A stretch of DNA of 64,000 nt from Gryganskiella cystojenkinii (taxonomy: Eukaryota > Mortierellomycota > Mortierellomycetes > Mortierellales > Mortierellaceae), in contig JAAAIG010000111.1 in assembly GCA_015852425.1 (NCBI GenBank), forward strand, positions 1 to 64,000. The letters run 5' to 3'. The position numbers and the translations under genes are program-made. Below, piece by piece: positions 20,072-32,639 of this stretch (position 1 is the first letter of the stretch; every line of letters begins with the position of its first letter). The notes under the pieces were generated by a model. It saw nothing but the letters and a program-made list of their open reading frames with translations. It did no database searches and was not told the origin of the DNA.

Positions 20072-23056
20072 TCAAGAACTGTGATTGGGGACAACATAGG
20101 CACCTGCGGTCGCGGACGGCGCCAGGGTCTGGTTATGGTTGTTGGCTGTCTTGAAATCATCAATAGTCTTGTACCGTTCCAACAATGGCTTCAACTCTGC
20201 CATCACATCCAACTTGCGACGAGCCTTGTCCTTTCTGTAAAACAAGTAGGCCCAGAACTTCTCCAATCCATAGAGATACCCATGCTCAAAGTCAGCATAC
20301 GTCAGGGCCTCAAAATCCAAGAAAAGATCCGAACGGAACTTCTTTTCCAGACCATAAGAGTAGAACCGGAACAAGCACTCGAGTCCGTATCGGTAGTTTG
20401 CGTTCGCGTCCTCAACCGCCAACCGCTTGAATTCTGCGTACATCTTCTTGTTAAAGTTATCGCGCAAGAAGTGGGACCAGAATCGGAACAACGTGTTCAT
20501 CTCCTGGGAATGGCCAATACCTTGACGCTTGCGTTCCTTCAAGGCCTTGTAGTGGTACTTGTAATATTTGTGTTGGATGAATCCATTCTCGTGCAAGAGC
20601 TCATGCGAAGGATGCTGGAAGGTCGGGAACGAATGAGGCGCCTCCAACGACGTGGACAACAATGATCCCTCGATATGGGATCCAAACGACATACCGGCGG
20701 GAGAGTTACCAACCGAATGTTGAGGAAGATCCGATTGGAGGAAAGGTTGATCGCCCAAAACCCAGCCGACCGCCGCCTGAGCGTAATGTTGGCGCGTATC
20801 GGGTGCACGGCCACCTTTGCCAACCTGGCCCTTCAAGGGATAGAATCGAGGTGTCTCTTTATCCCTCTTGCCGCGGCCTCCTTTACCCTTGGCTTCGCCG
20901 TTCTGGTTGTTGTTATTGTTGCTATTCTTGAAGCTCGAGCTCAAACTGCCATGACGAGGTTGAGAACCCGTGATGCTTGCAAACTGCTCCTCAGAGACGG
21001 TCTCGACCTTCTTGTTCGACTGAACGACACTGCTACGACGGCTGTTGTTGCCTCCACGCTTGCGTTGGAGGTCATGTTCGTAGTGGTAAAGACCTTCATT
21101 GATCATGTCGTTGATATCGTCGTTCATGGCCTTGCGCTCATAAGAACCGTGGCTGCGATCCCGCTTCTTTTGTGTGACAATCAATATCTTGGCCACGGTG
21201 TCATCATCAAACTCTTCATCGTCATCATCTTCCTCGTCACTGACGTAGTACTTTTGAACCGTGCCAGAGCGAGCACCTCCAGCAAGGGCATCGTCATCAA
21301 ACTGAAAGACCTCGTCATCGTCATCTCCAGTTTGTGTAGCTGACTTGGGTTGTTGTTGGTGCTGTTGATGAGTAGAAGGATGAGCGATCGAGCCACGCTT
21401 CTTAGCTTTGACATGCCAATCGTCCTCAGCTGGAATTGCAGACTTGACGGGCAAGGATGAAGAGATAGTCACTGGGTGGGGGCTTCTGGGAGGGGGGACA
21501 AAGGAACTGCGATGGGTTGACAAAGGGACAGAGCTTCCGTCCTTGGCAAAGATCCAGCTAGCCCAGTCGCCTCTCTTGCGGATGCGATCACCGTGGAGCT
21601 CAATAACCTTGCTGGACTTGAGGGTCTCCTTGATCAGAGCGTGATCGGTAGTCAAGTTCTTGACACGGTTGAAGTTGGCGACCAACGAGAGTGGAACCCA
21701 ACCTTCAGCATCCATCTGGTTACGCATATAAACATCCTTGCACAAGTTCTCGATCGAGAAATAGTACTCCCTATGCGCATAAAAGGAGTAGGTGAGAAAT
21801 TTTGAGTACTGACTGCACAAAGTTGAAATGAAGAAAGAATCACAAGTGTTGTTTCTAAAAATGCTTACATCTGCTGGAGAATAAAGACACGCAAGGCTTC
21901 TGAGGCGTTATGGGGGACGCCTTGCTGGTAGAGATGTGCAGAGTTGCCAATCGAGTTACGATGGCTAGAGCGGCCGTTGCCAGACTTGCCATTGCCTAAG
22001 TAGACACGATTGCAACAGAAAGATTAGTAAGTATGGAGGGGATTCGTTCATCGATTGATGAAGATATTCCAGCTTGGTAACATCACTTACGTCCACGACC
22101 AGATTGGCCAGAGCGGCTACCACCGCTAGCACTGCCATTGCGCTGACCGCCTTGTCCGGGTTTGTCATCAAAAATTGAGGGCACAGAGGTGCGACGACCC
22201 TTGGTTTCCTTCTCGGTAGAGGCACTTGGATCAGGCCAGACGTTGGTATCGGCCAGGGAAGGAAGAGTCTGCTGGGACTTTTTGGTCTTCTTTCCTTTCT
22301 TTCCGTCCTCCTTGGCATCTTTGTTGGGGTAGAGATAGAGAGATCATGGGAAATAAAAGGGGATAATACTCTTGTTAGTCTCGTAGTTCTTGGATGATAC
22401 CAAATACCAAAAAAAATCGATCCACTGTGATGACAGAGTGTACCACACGTGTGTCGCAGATGAGAACAAAAATCAAGTACCCTCGACAACGGGGATGAAA
22501 ATTGTTTAGTTGCCACCAAAATTACACCGAAAAAAATGTTTCAAATGAGGATCGGATGACTCTTGTCTTTGACAGCCTTCTTCTTTTGTTCTTCTCTGTT
22601 GTTCTGGAACAAGTTAACCCCCACGCCTTATGAGGAGCAGTGAAGCAAGGAATGATGGGCGTAGGAATACATTCATAAATAACCGGTGAAGTAGAGGCAG
22701 GTTATGAAAAGAGGATTCTTCTTCCGTTCCACATGTAAATCCAACTAGTGTTTTGAATAATAAAACCACCAAAGAACATCAAACCAGATCGAACACGGAT
22801 AAAAAAAATTACCCAGGGTGACTTCCTTGATGTTCTCGATCAATCCCTCGACACGCTTCTCGACCTCGGCTTCGTGGTGCAATGCCGAGGGCTTCATAGC
22901 CTCCTTGCGAGCCTCCCAGACGTTGACAACGGGTGAAGCTGGAGTCGAGATAGTTGGAGCAGTAGCAGTGGCCTTAGTGGATTCGTGGCTACCAGTTGAG
23001 TGGTGGCTCTCCTCCGGGTGGTCGTTCTTTTCAACGGGGACAGTGGAGGCAGCCAT
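20072..23056 (-). CDS. La-related protein LARP1-like (La motif plus DM15), 765 aa, four exons
   Basis: Exons 23056-22813, 22318-22091, 21995-21869 and 21770-20072, GT-AG introns, 766 codons. The first 190 residues are disordered and basic, with Gly/Arg/Ser stretches. The La motif (about residues 197-275) starts across intron 3 as [18 protein letters not shown] and continues [16 protein letters not shown] and [13 protein letters not shown]. The C-terminus (about 590-740) holds a DM15 region with repeats [32 protein letters not shown] and [13 protein letters not shown]. La motif plus DM15 defines LARP1, which binds TOP mRNA 5' ends and poly(A) and acts downstream of TORC1. Yeast Slf1 and Sro9 lack DM15, so this protein has the animal and plant layout. 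It is a cytoplasmic RNA-binding protein and a likely TOR target (inference). It is divergent from the 24029 gene. Confidence 0.93.
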
Positions 23057-24028
23057 GGCTGGGTTTGTTTTTCTTCAATTAGGACGCTAGGTTCTGCGTT
23101 GAACGAGGTTTTTAAGGCGGGAGAGTTGTAGGAGAAGGATGGGTTGTCGGTCGTTGGTGTTTGGGAGACAAACTACTTCCTTGAGGAATGTACAAGTGAA
23201 TGAGATGATGAGAGAGGGTGAATGAATGAGTATATACAATGAAGGAAAAAATAAAAAGGCTGGTTCAGTGCTATGAGCGAGGTAGACAGGGAGAAAAGAG
23301 AGGGAAAAGAGGAGGAACAAAAAAATCTCCCTGCTAGACAGAGGATATATGTTTCCAGTAAACCCCTCTTTCACAAAAATTGCATAGGGTTAGCACAGCA
23401 GGCGCGTAGACAAAGCGTTTTTATCCAAACACGCATAATTCCTATGCAGTGCCTCAAAAACGTGCGCTATTGGATACAGCGGTAGTACGGAATTTTTTTC
23501 TTGTGGCTTGGACCTTGAAATTTTTTCTTTTTTCTCTGCTTACGCGACCCCCCAAAAAAACGGTTCCACCTCGGAGGGAGTATTTTTCATTCCTTTTCGT
23601 AGAAAGAAAAAAAAAGGGTTCGTCTCTCCAGGGTAGCCAGTTCTAGGCCAAACTGAGATGTGATCGTAGATCCGTCTCTCCTGCATTATCGTCAAATCTG
23701 TTGGAAAAAAAAAAAAAAAAGTAAGTTCCCCTTGGAATCTGGAACATGCACACAACGTCTCTCAACAGTTCGTGTCGATTTCATCTAAAACATTGGTCTC
23801 TTTTCTTTTCGTTTGTTTTGTCGACATCCAAAAACCCTGTACAACCGTGGACTCCCTTTTTTTTCTTATTTTGTTCTTATTTCTCTCATCTGCTCCTCGT
23901 TGTATCTTTTCTTGTCCGTCCCGTTTCTGGTTTTTTAGTTACCCTGACTACCACTCTTCCCTTCCCCTCCCTTACCTTTACACACAAACAGCGTTTTTTT
24001 TTCAGGCTCGATTTCGTGGCACGAAGCG
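23057..24028. promoter_or_regulatory. Divergent promoter region between LARP1 and the 24029 gene
   Basis: 972 bp between two head-to-head start codons. The strand facing the right gene has long pyrimidine and T tracts (23795-24003), common upstream of fungal starts, ending 25 bp before the ATG. An ATTGG (inverted CCAAT) lies at 23469-23473. An A tract spans 23704-23720. No gene is seen. Confidence 0.45.
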
Positions 24029-26424
24029 ATGCCTGCTCCGACCCTCGAGACAAGCATCGATGGACAGGATTCCAATATGTTGCCACGACTTCAAAAAGTC
24101 ACCTCTGACAGAAGTGGCGATGGTAGCGTCAGCGGAACCGGATTTGTCAATGACAATAGTCCAGTTGCAACTTCACCAGCTAATGATCTTGTGCGTGATG
24201 ATGGCGACAGTCAAGTCGGCGATCTCAAGGATGACACGGCGAACAAGACCACCACCACTACCTGTCCCGAGAATAATAAACCGACAGCAACCACGGTCAA
24301 ACGTCCCATGGTCCTCACAGGTCTCCCTCCACCAGCTCTTCCTCCACGACCCGTCTTTCCCTCAGACCTTGAGCACTACCAGATTCACGGTCATGCCTCG
24401 GTCAGTTTCGGTGGCACGGCCCAATACTCTCAACAAATGCAGGTCTACCTCTCCGACCTTAGGACCGATTACAAAAAACAACTCAAGACTTACGAAAAAT
24501 TGCAACAGTTAGCCATCGAGGATACTTCGTATGCGACTGCAGTGGTAGATGAACTCGATGCGATGGACGAGGATCCGTTTACGCTGGATAGTTTCGAGAA
24601 CTTGATGCGGTTGCATGCATCCAAGGACAAGGACTTTATTATCGCGCGCGTCACAACTCAGGATCCGAACGAGGAGAACAAACTGTATCATTCCTATTAT
24701 AGTGCGCATCAGATTAACAAGGTCTTGTTCAGGACCCAACCCGATGAGGGACTCTTGCACAGGATGAAAGCTCGTAACGTAAGGTTAATCGCCATACCCT
24801 ATTGTCGCTTGTTCTTTTTGCTTTTGAATATGACGAAGATTTATCTAACACTTCCACTTGGTTTTCTGTTGTAACAAAGCCACTGAACAACATGCTGGTG
24901 GTCGGCGATGTACACTATTACTCCATCAAGGCCAAGGATATCAATGCTGTGAAGCCTCTAAGAAACGTCCAAAGCTCATCCTCATCCATCACTTCTCACT
25001 CTTCTCGCATGAGTCGTTGCAGCAGACTTGCCGCTCAAGCCATTGTAGCCAGTCAATCTGCAGCCTCGGCTCGATCGTCCCCTATCCTTGGAAGTGACAG
25101 TTCCCTGTTCTCTCGTTCGAATGGAATCGAGTCTCCAGTCTCGATTATCCCTCCACTCATGGCCTTGTCGATGCAACTCACGGATAAAGAAGGGAGAGCA
25201 GAAGGGGGCGAAGCTGCCGTCTCATTCATTGAACAGGCAAACCCTACCACGCCTTCATTCTCAGTTGCAAACAGGCCTTCTACACCCGCAGTGAAACGCA
25301 GATCCTCGGACTCGTCCTCACTTTCAGCGGGCTCACAGTCCCCCTCGACTCCAAACGGGTTCCAACCTTGTCGACCCTCGCGCCTCCGTCAATCTGTAGA
25401 GCCTGAGACAGTAGAGGACCAACACCATGCCGCTTCCGGACAATACAGTCCTTCTGGTCCTTCCTCCACACCACCGTCTACTCATCAGCACCACCAACAC
25501 CAAGCTCAAAGCCCTCTTTTCCAAACTCTGATGGGGGGACGAATGCGAAGCCGATCCAACACAATCTCAAGCGTTAATTCCGACAAGAGTATCTCGACAG
25601 TCACCTCACATGGGTCTTGCAGCTCCTCTTGCTCGGCCATGTCTTGCATCTCGGGTTGCTCCGTCTGTCAGAGAGCCTCGACCGCCACAGCTGCAGCGGC
25701 CGTCGTTGCCGCTGCCATGACCAGCCCGGACTCGACCTCGCCCAACTCTACGGCCTCACCTTCTGAGAAAAATGATGGCTCTTCCGATCAAGATACGCCT
25801 TCCTCGCCTTCTCTCTCCATCTCTTCTGCCACCTCTTCTTCTTCGTCTTCTTCATCCAATTCATCCTCAGAGTCCGACGAGCCCGCGACCTATCATTTCA
25901 AATACCTAGCTTCGGATGATGATTTCCTCCTCCGATCCTCTGTCCGCCAAATCTTTAAGGACAATGCTCTCGAGACGTGGGATGCAGTCCTGTTCACCAT
26001 CTCTCAGAACGCTTTACGAGAATACGCAGCAGCTGTCCCAGGCGAGGAGCCTATTCAGCAGTTGTTGAGCTTACATTTACAGGAACAATATCAGCATGAG
26101 ATGGAACAGCAACAGCAGCAACAACAGCATCAGCAGGAACTTTTGCAGTTACAGATTCGTCAACAGCAACAGCTATTGGAGGAGCAACAGGCGCTGTTGA
26201 GGGAGCAGCAGGTCCAGCATCAGCGAGCACAAGAAGAAGTAACTGCTACAACGCAGAGACGAAGACAACAACAAGAGCAGCAGCAACAGCAACAACAACA
26301 ACAAGAGCCAGGGGGTTCCACATCACAGGGCGAGTCAGGGGAAGGGCAGCTGAGGCGACAGAGATCCATGGCCAAGATGGGTTCCCTTTTGAAGATCTTT
26401 GGTCGAGGAGGAGAGAAACGATAG
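24029..26424 (+). CDS. Uncharacterised fungal protein with poly-Gln C-terminus, 764 aa, two exons
   Basis: Exons 24029-24778 and 24880-26424, one GT-AG intron of 101 bp, in phase at both ends. I do not recognise the family. The N-terminal third after a disordered leader has a compact, probably folded region: FPSDLEHYQIHGHASVSFGG, LSDLRTDYKKQLKTYEKLQQ, then MDEDPFTLDSFENLMRLHAS, and across the intron NPLNNMLVVGDVHYYSIKA. The middle is Ser/Thr/Pro-rich. A second conserved-looking block reads YHFKYLASDDDFLLRSSVRQ followed by FKDNALETWDAVLFTI. The end is Gln-rich (coded by mixed CAG/CAA, about 26108-26310) and may be coiled coil, finishing in a basic tail. Poly-Gln plus disordered Ser tracts suit a regulatory or scaffold protein, but no function can be assigned. 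It shares an upstream region with LARP1. Confidence 0.8.
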
Positions 26425-26639
26425 CGTAGGAACGCCATCCAATCTTCTTCCATTGCCTCTCCCTTCATCCCCCGTTTTAATTTTCTTCTCCAGTCCCCAT
26501 TCACTTCATCTCATCCTTCACACAGCGTCCATTGGGAAACCATGATGATATATATTTCAATAAATTAGATAACGTTGATTTTTACGCTCATTATCGTGTG
26601 CCATATTCTTTGTTATATATGATGCATAAACGTCTCTTT

Positions 26640-29600
26640 TTAGTTGATTGCCAACTGCTGCCGTCGTGTTTTGATGGGTAAAGTCCAGAGACCCACCTCT
26701 TCTTCTTCCTCCACCTCTCTCTTTCCCTCCTCTTTATCCTCCTCAAACCCGCCTAGGACGACTGCATCGAATTTCGTCATGCTGGTATCTGGAGGACGCT
26801 TGTAGTTGACCTTGAGGTGCTCGTGGCTGTTCATCAACAATTGGTGATTCTCAAGAATATCAGGGTCCCGTCTCAGCTCGACCGTCAAGCTCGGCAAGGA
26901 TCCTGGCTGAGGCTGCGATGATGCAGCAAAATGCCCAGGATCAATCCCCACTTCTGTAAAGACCGAGTCTGGTCGCGCACAATCTTGACTCTGACCTCTA
27001 CCACAATCACGACCTTGTCCATCCGCAGATCCACTCGACTCACCCAGAGGGAAAGAAATCAAGAACTCTGACATTGGTACCGAGTTACTTTGTTCACTGG
27101 TATGGTTCGGCACCGTCAAAGGCGGATTGCTGGTTCCGGCGTCTCGACGTAGGCTCGGTAGATACTTGTCCCTGAACACACGCATAACCGAGGCCGTGCT
27201 GGTGCTGTTGTTGTGCAATGATGACACCTTGCTAGAGAATCGGATATTGCTACAGCATTCGCACGTAGACGAAATTGAACCCTGAGAGAAGGCCTCCGCA
27301 TCACAGGTACAAGGGACCGTCGTCGGTGGCTTGGATTTGAAGACTGTTGAAGCGTCCACTGAGGTGGGAGGAGACGAAAGATATCCAGAAGAGCTCGCCA
27401 TTGATGCCGCAAATGGGGCCTGCAACATCCCGACGTTCTTTTGAAATGTGGGACCAGAGTACATTTTCGCATACTCAGCGAGTTCTTGGTCATCATATGG
27501 CAGCGTGTACCGACTCGAGAACGAGAATGTCGAGGCCACGGTCATCGAAGTCGAGGAGGTAGAGAGACTCGAGGCTTCACCCGAGAGAGGGGACTTGGCC
27601 GCGTTCTCGACCTGAACCTCTCGGCCGTCCGGGTTCGCATATGGATACCGTGGGATCGTGTACGGTAAAGGAAATGCAGATGATGATGGAGAGGTGACAA
27701 TGTACGAGGACATGGACGTGCTGTTATCCGAGGATGAAGAAGAAGAAGTCGAGGAAGAGGAAGTTGGGGCTCGAATACCTCTGGTATAGAGATGAATGGC
27801 CATGTGTTCATCCCAATAGTTGTGTAGAGGGAGACCCTCGCGCAGAAGACTCTCGACGGATACAAGGCTGGAGGTCGTGGCGGAGGCGTTGGCGATAACA
27901 TCGGGAACGGCACCTGTATCGATATTGAGGATATTGTCTGTGCACTTCCTCTTTTTCTGTAGGGGCGGTCCAAGTGGACTGGATGACTGGCCAAACGTCG
28001 GCCAGGTTGCGGACCCACCCATGGTTGTGGCTCGAAGGATACGACCAACTCCACTCTTGGCAGCCTCTTGACTGCCGCGATTGACAGAGGTGGAAGAGAA
28101 GGGTGTAACTGTTGTTGTGGTGACATCATCATGGAGAACCTGTCGTTGCTGCAGTTGAAGCTGCTGCGTATTGATGGCTGAACCAAGATGTTTACCATGG
28201 GACGTGAAATCATTTATGGGTAACGGCCCATAAGGAACAGCGTCAGATGTACCCGGCGTTAACAAAGGAGTAGGAGAAGAGACCTCTCTATCGGCGAACC
28301 ACGTCTGAGAGGTGCTGTTGATGCTGGTACTGCTACCTCTCCTCATCCTCGAAAACATTTTAAACGCAGCTTTCCGCCTCGTCTCCTCCTCCCTTGCAGC
28401 CCTTTCCCGGGTTCTCAACAACTCGAGCTCCTCTCGATCCCGTCGGCCCAGCAACTGGGGTACAGATTTCCTAGTCCCAAAATCGGGCACGAAGGGCAGG
28501 AAACTCAGGATCGGCCGACTGACAAAGACACGGTCCGCGCTCAAACGGAGGAAAATCTCGGGCATACTCCGGATGGTTCCTTTACGGATCCGATAGCTGA
28601 ACGAACTGGTGTTGCAAATGAAGTCTGCGACTTGACGGGCGCCTTTGACAGCGGCGGCAGCGGGTTTGGCACGGATGGAGTAGTAGAGCTGAAAGGCCCT
28701 GGTGATATCGTCCTGAGTGAACGTGTTACCGTCGGGCATGTCATAGAGACAGTTCATGAGGACGATACAGTCCATGACGGCGTTCACGGCCCCGACACCG
28801 GCGTAGATGATGTTCTTGTGGGCCGCATCACCAACCAAAACAGTTCGTTTGTAGTACCAGGTCCTGAAGAACTAAAGGGTTCATGGGTGAAACTATCAGC
28901 GGTCATTTAATAAGTGTGTCGACGCTGATGCTTTTTGCCCAAAGATCATTTACCTTATCTTCCATAGCTATACGGGCAATTGTATCCTTAGGAGTCTTGT
29001 CAAGCAGGTCCCCAAAGACACCCCCAAAGGGAATCTTGAGGTTCCGAAGCCAGTCTTGACTGATCACCTCCTCAACATCCCTTGTATCCCAGGCCGAGGT
29101 CTTGAACGTATCGACTACACCGCCACTCTTGTTGCCCGGAATCAAGGCACGGCCACCAACACCATAAGAGAGTCTATTATTATACACCGCAAAGATCCAA
29201 AGCGAGACCCCGTTCTTCATCAAGATCGTGATTCCCTGAGTACATTTGCCCGTCAGGAACGGGTATTGCACCGGATCCAGGGGCTCGGTCACCCCGACGA
29301 TGGCTGGGTGATCAAAACGCATGGCGGTAATATCAGATTTTGGCAGGATGACAGTACCACTGTTGACACCGCCGACTTTGACCCCACCACCATCTTGGGA
29401 GTTTATGGACCGGACGTCAGATGTCGTGGCGGGAAGGCCGTTGTTCCTGGGAGTAAAGGACGAGGAAGAGGAAGAAGAAAAAGAGGATGTCTTCAAGGAG
29501 CGTAAAGGGTTGAGGATTCGTTTGAGTCCGTTAGCAAGGGTCTTTCCCTCACCACCTTCGCTCTTCTTCAGGTGTTGGACTTGTTCTTGCACCGCGTCTC

Positions 29601-30472
29601 GATTGGCGCGGACCGGGGCGTTTTTGTCGAGGGTGGCATATATCGCTTGTCGAACGCCCGAGTATGTGCCATCTAAAGCAAAAAGTGTAAGGTGTGGACG
29701 ATGGGATTAATGTCAGCGAGAAGAACGATATAGTATTAGGCTACGTCGCAGAAAGGCGTCGAACGTAGGGGTGACGACTCATTGAGAAGAGTTTGCCACC
29801 TACCGGCACCGATGACAATGTCCGCGTAGTAAATAGACTTGTCAGCACAACGGATCGTGGCCCCATCCGAGGTCTGAGTAAGGGCCAGCACTTTTTTGCC
29901 AAAGATCATCTTGTGTGCAGGAACATGTCTGGCCAGGATCGCATACAAATCCGGTCGAGTTAGGATCATGTTATAATAACCAAACCTACGTTTTTTTGGA
30001 AGAGGAGGCGAGGGAGTTAAAGGAACGAGAAAAATGAGTAAATTCTTCATCGAGTGGCATATACGATTCCCAAGATAACAAGAGACAGAAATTGTGATTA
30101 ACAATCGCCTTAGGTCGGATATGAGACGCACTCTTACACTATGGCCCTACTCTTCTTTTTTTTATCAATAAGAAAGACTTACCGTTCACCGATAAAGATA
30201 CTGGTCAGGTTACCAATGTAGTTCATCTCCTCATCAAAGAACACGTTCCCAACTGAGGGTTTCGCCACCTCGATGATTTCCTCGATTAGACCGAGTTGCT
30301 CAAAACATCGGAGCATCATAGCCGAGAGCGCCATGTGTGAACCCAACGGTCGAAGGGTCGGGGAGCGTTCGAGGATGATGTAGCGATGCATGCCTGCACG
30401 CTCGAGCATAATCGCCAAAGTCAAGCCGGCGATGCCTGCGCCAACGATAACGATGCAAGGGTCTGGTGCCAT
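26640..30472 (-). CDS. FAD-dependent monooxygenase with long disordered C-terminal tail, 1140 aa, four exons
   Basis: Exons 30472-30183, 29985-29804, 29672-28954 and 28871-26640, GT-AG introns, 1141 codons. The N-terminus has the Rossmann FAD motif VIVGAGIAGLTLAIMLERAG (GxGxxG at residues 11-16) and then the IILERSP strand. Exon 2 gives RPDLYAILARH and the VIGAD-G-TYSGVRQAIY motif, formed across intron 2. The second FAD motif VGDAAHK lies at about 410-416. These mark a class A flavoprotein hydroxylase of the PHBH, salicylate or kynurenine 3-monooxygenase type, which uses NAD(P)H and O2. Two features are odd. A Ser/Gly-rich insertion of about 80 residues sits inside the FAD domain (about 182-262). 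A tail of about 640 residues after residue 500 is Ser/Thr-rich, with one short Cys-rich patch (CTCDAEAF...STCECCS). Usual family length is about 400-500. Substrate unknown. Confidence 0.88.
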
Positions 30473-31430
30473 TGCCAACTTTCGTCGCACGAAACGGATA
30501 TGGAAAGAAGAATCGCGGAGAAAAAGAAGAAGGAGTTTCCGGATGAAGACGATGATTGTGAAGGAGGTTGAGCTAACAGAGCAAACGACAAGAGAGGTAG
30601 AGGAGAAAAAAAAGAACAATGAACACCCAAAAAGGGAATCGTCTCGTCTCTTTTTAAAGTGTCCACCTTGGTCTTCTTGTTGTATGCAGTGACTCGATAT
30701 CATTAATACTTCGTTCCTCCGGCGCAAACCTTCTACTACGACTACAAAAACTCGCCATGCAACTTTCTCTTTTTCCTGTCCAAGATGAGGAACCGACAAA
30801 AAAAAAAAACATAGATGTTTGTCGGATAGGTTTTCGAAGTCAGGCGGCAAAAATTCGACTCTTCTGATTTTGCAGGGCATGCCGACACCATTGAGAAGAG
30901 TAATGTTTTTGTGTAATGTCGATACAACAGTCTATTGTTTTGTGTTTTCTTGCTATGTTGTGCACAGAGAGCCTACAATTGTTTCGTTGAAACAATAGCC
31001 CCGAAAAAAACATTGACCATGCATGGTTCACGGTGTTCCTTCTCGTACCCCATTCTGGGTACATTTTTCGTCGAACATTTTCCATCTCAACGCGAAAGAC
31101 CATAGCGAAAAGACAGAGCCCTGCGTTTCTGCAGTGGAGAGTTGGGCGGATGAATAACAAAAAAAAAAAAAGGCGACAACAAACAACAGCAAACATTTTG
31201 GATAGCCAAAAGTGAGTAGTTGTTTGAAAGCTCTAATAGAAAGCTGCAAAAAAAGCTCAGGACTGGTGCGTGCTCAAAGAAAAAAAGGTTCTAGGGCGTC
31301 AAGGAAGGGGACCAAAAAGGGCTTTGGGATAGACCCAAAAATATCACGCCTTGCCCTATCAGTGATTTCATTCCTGACAGAGGTGCGTCGTATCTATGTG
31401 CGCTAGACTTTTTTTTATTTGGGGGTGGGG
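30473..31430. promoter_or_regulatory. Intergenic: monooxygenase upstream region and GatC 3' flank
   Basis: 958 bp between the monooxygenase start and the GatC stop (both minus strand). Open frames on either strand are low in complexity and lack homology that I can see. It contains A-rich tracts at about 30799-30811 and 31159-31172. Confidence 0.4.
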
Positions 31431-32189
31431 TCATGTCGATGTCGAAGTCTCAGCTCCAGTCGCAACAACAAAGAAATTGCCCCTGACTTTCTTGGGTCGA
31501 CTCAACAACATCTCTCTCCGCTTCAGCTTTGCCTGCTCGTCCGACTCGTCGATCCCATCATCGTTAAATGCCTCCGCCTGCGCAACAATCTTTTCCATGT
31601 TATCCGCATCAGGGCTCGCCCGCATCTGGAGTCCCCTGCCATCATCGACCAGGGATCTTAGATTCCCCACCACTGCTTTGGCCTGAGCTTGTCCGTCCTT
31701 GATCCCGCCTGTCACATGCGGCCGTTCCAGATCATAATCACGAATATAATCCAGGAAGTTCCTCATCCGGATCACATCCCGTTGCAGCCGATGAAGGACT
31801 TTTTCATCCGATGGTTGACGTAAATGTGCCAGCTTGATCAATTGGTTGATAGTCTCTGGAGTAATCGGGTCGCGGGAGGGATCCTTTGGTGCTGAGGTAG
31901 GGCAGGCTGGGGGGACCTGATCCCGGCGATCCATGATGGACTCGAGAGACCAGGACGGTGTAGAGGGGAGTTCGGGACAGTCTTCACATTCTGTAAAGTT
32001 GAGGTTACTCTGGCCTTGGGCGTTGGGCGGAGTAGTCGAGCTGGTAGTGCCAGAGTAATAGTGTTGTTGTTGACATGGTCGTAATTGATGTGGATTGCAT
32101 GATAATGGCTCTAGACGTGATTGTGTGGCGAAGGTGATTAATCTTGATCTAGATCCGGAATAGATGCGTGTTGGTATCCTAAGCGCCAT
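31431..32189 (-). CDS. gatC: Glutamyl-tRNA(Gln) amidotransferase subunit C, mitochondrial, 252 aa
   Basis: Single-exon gene. GatC is the small scaffold subunit of the GatCAB-type enzyme that turns Glu-tRNA(Gln) into Gln-tRNA(Gln) in mitochondria. The first about 45 residues are Arg/Ser-rich with few acids (MALRIPTRIYSGSRSRLITF), as in a mitochondrial targeting peptide. The conserved helix ITPETINQLIKLAHLRQPS begins near residue 109, followed by a helix with VIRMRNFLDYI. The end has the signature LLSRPKKVRGNFFVV, matching the GatC C-terminus that packs onto GatA. At 252 residues it is longer than bacterial GatC (about 95), as is normal for mitochondrial forms. It lies head to head with the aprataxin-like gene 450 bp away. 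Confidence 0.85.
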   Translation of the reverse strand: MALRIPTRIYSGSRSRLITFATQSRLEPLSCNPHQLRPCQQQHYYSGTTSSTTPPNAQGQSNLNFTECEDCPELPSTPSWSLESIMDRRDQVPPACPTSAPKDPSRDPITPETINQLIKLAHLRQPSDEKVLHRLQRDVIRMRNFLDYIRDYDLERPHVTGGIKDGQAQAKAVVGNLRSLVDDGRGLQMRASPDADNMEKIVAQAEAFNDDGIDESDEQAKLKRREMLLSRPKKVRGNFFVVATGAETSTST

Positions 32190-32639
32190 GGCTGTTGTTT
32201 ATTGCTGTCGTTATTTGTTTTGTAGTTGTGGTTTTTCGTAATACTGTCGGTCCCTGATGGAGCCTTTGTGAATCAATCAAACCAGGGGGTTGTTGTCGTT
32301 TTGGAGAAAAGATCAGTTTGAAAGAAAAACGCAAAGCAAAAATTGAAATTGGGCGGTGCCTCTTTTTGCATGAATTTATTGCGGAGCAGGGAAGTGCACG
32401 TGACTCAAGCGCGCTCTGACTTTGCCTTTATGTCAAAAAAAAGAGCTGTGCGAAGAAGACGAGGGGTGAACATGCAAAGTTAAAAAAGCAATGCCGCCGT
32501 CTTTTTTCACAATCGTTTCTCTTTCTCATTTCATCGCTCTTTACTTTCCACACTCTTCATTAAATTCCACACTCGTACCAAAACCAATAGTCCCAAACTA
32601 CAAAGCTTTTATCACAACCAATTTTTCGTTTTTGAAAAC
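32190..32639. promoter_or_regulatory. Divergent promoter region between GatC and aprataxin-like genes
   Basis: 450 bp between two opposed start codons. It is A/T-rich near both ends, with no additional gene. Confidence 0.45.

Noticed and set aside
20675..21343. A 222-codon plus-strand open frame
   Set aside because: It is antisense to the LARP1 coding exon, hydrophobic and repetitive without recognisable motifs.
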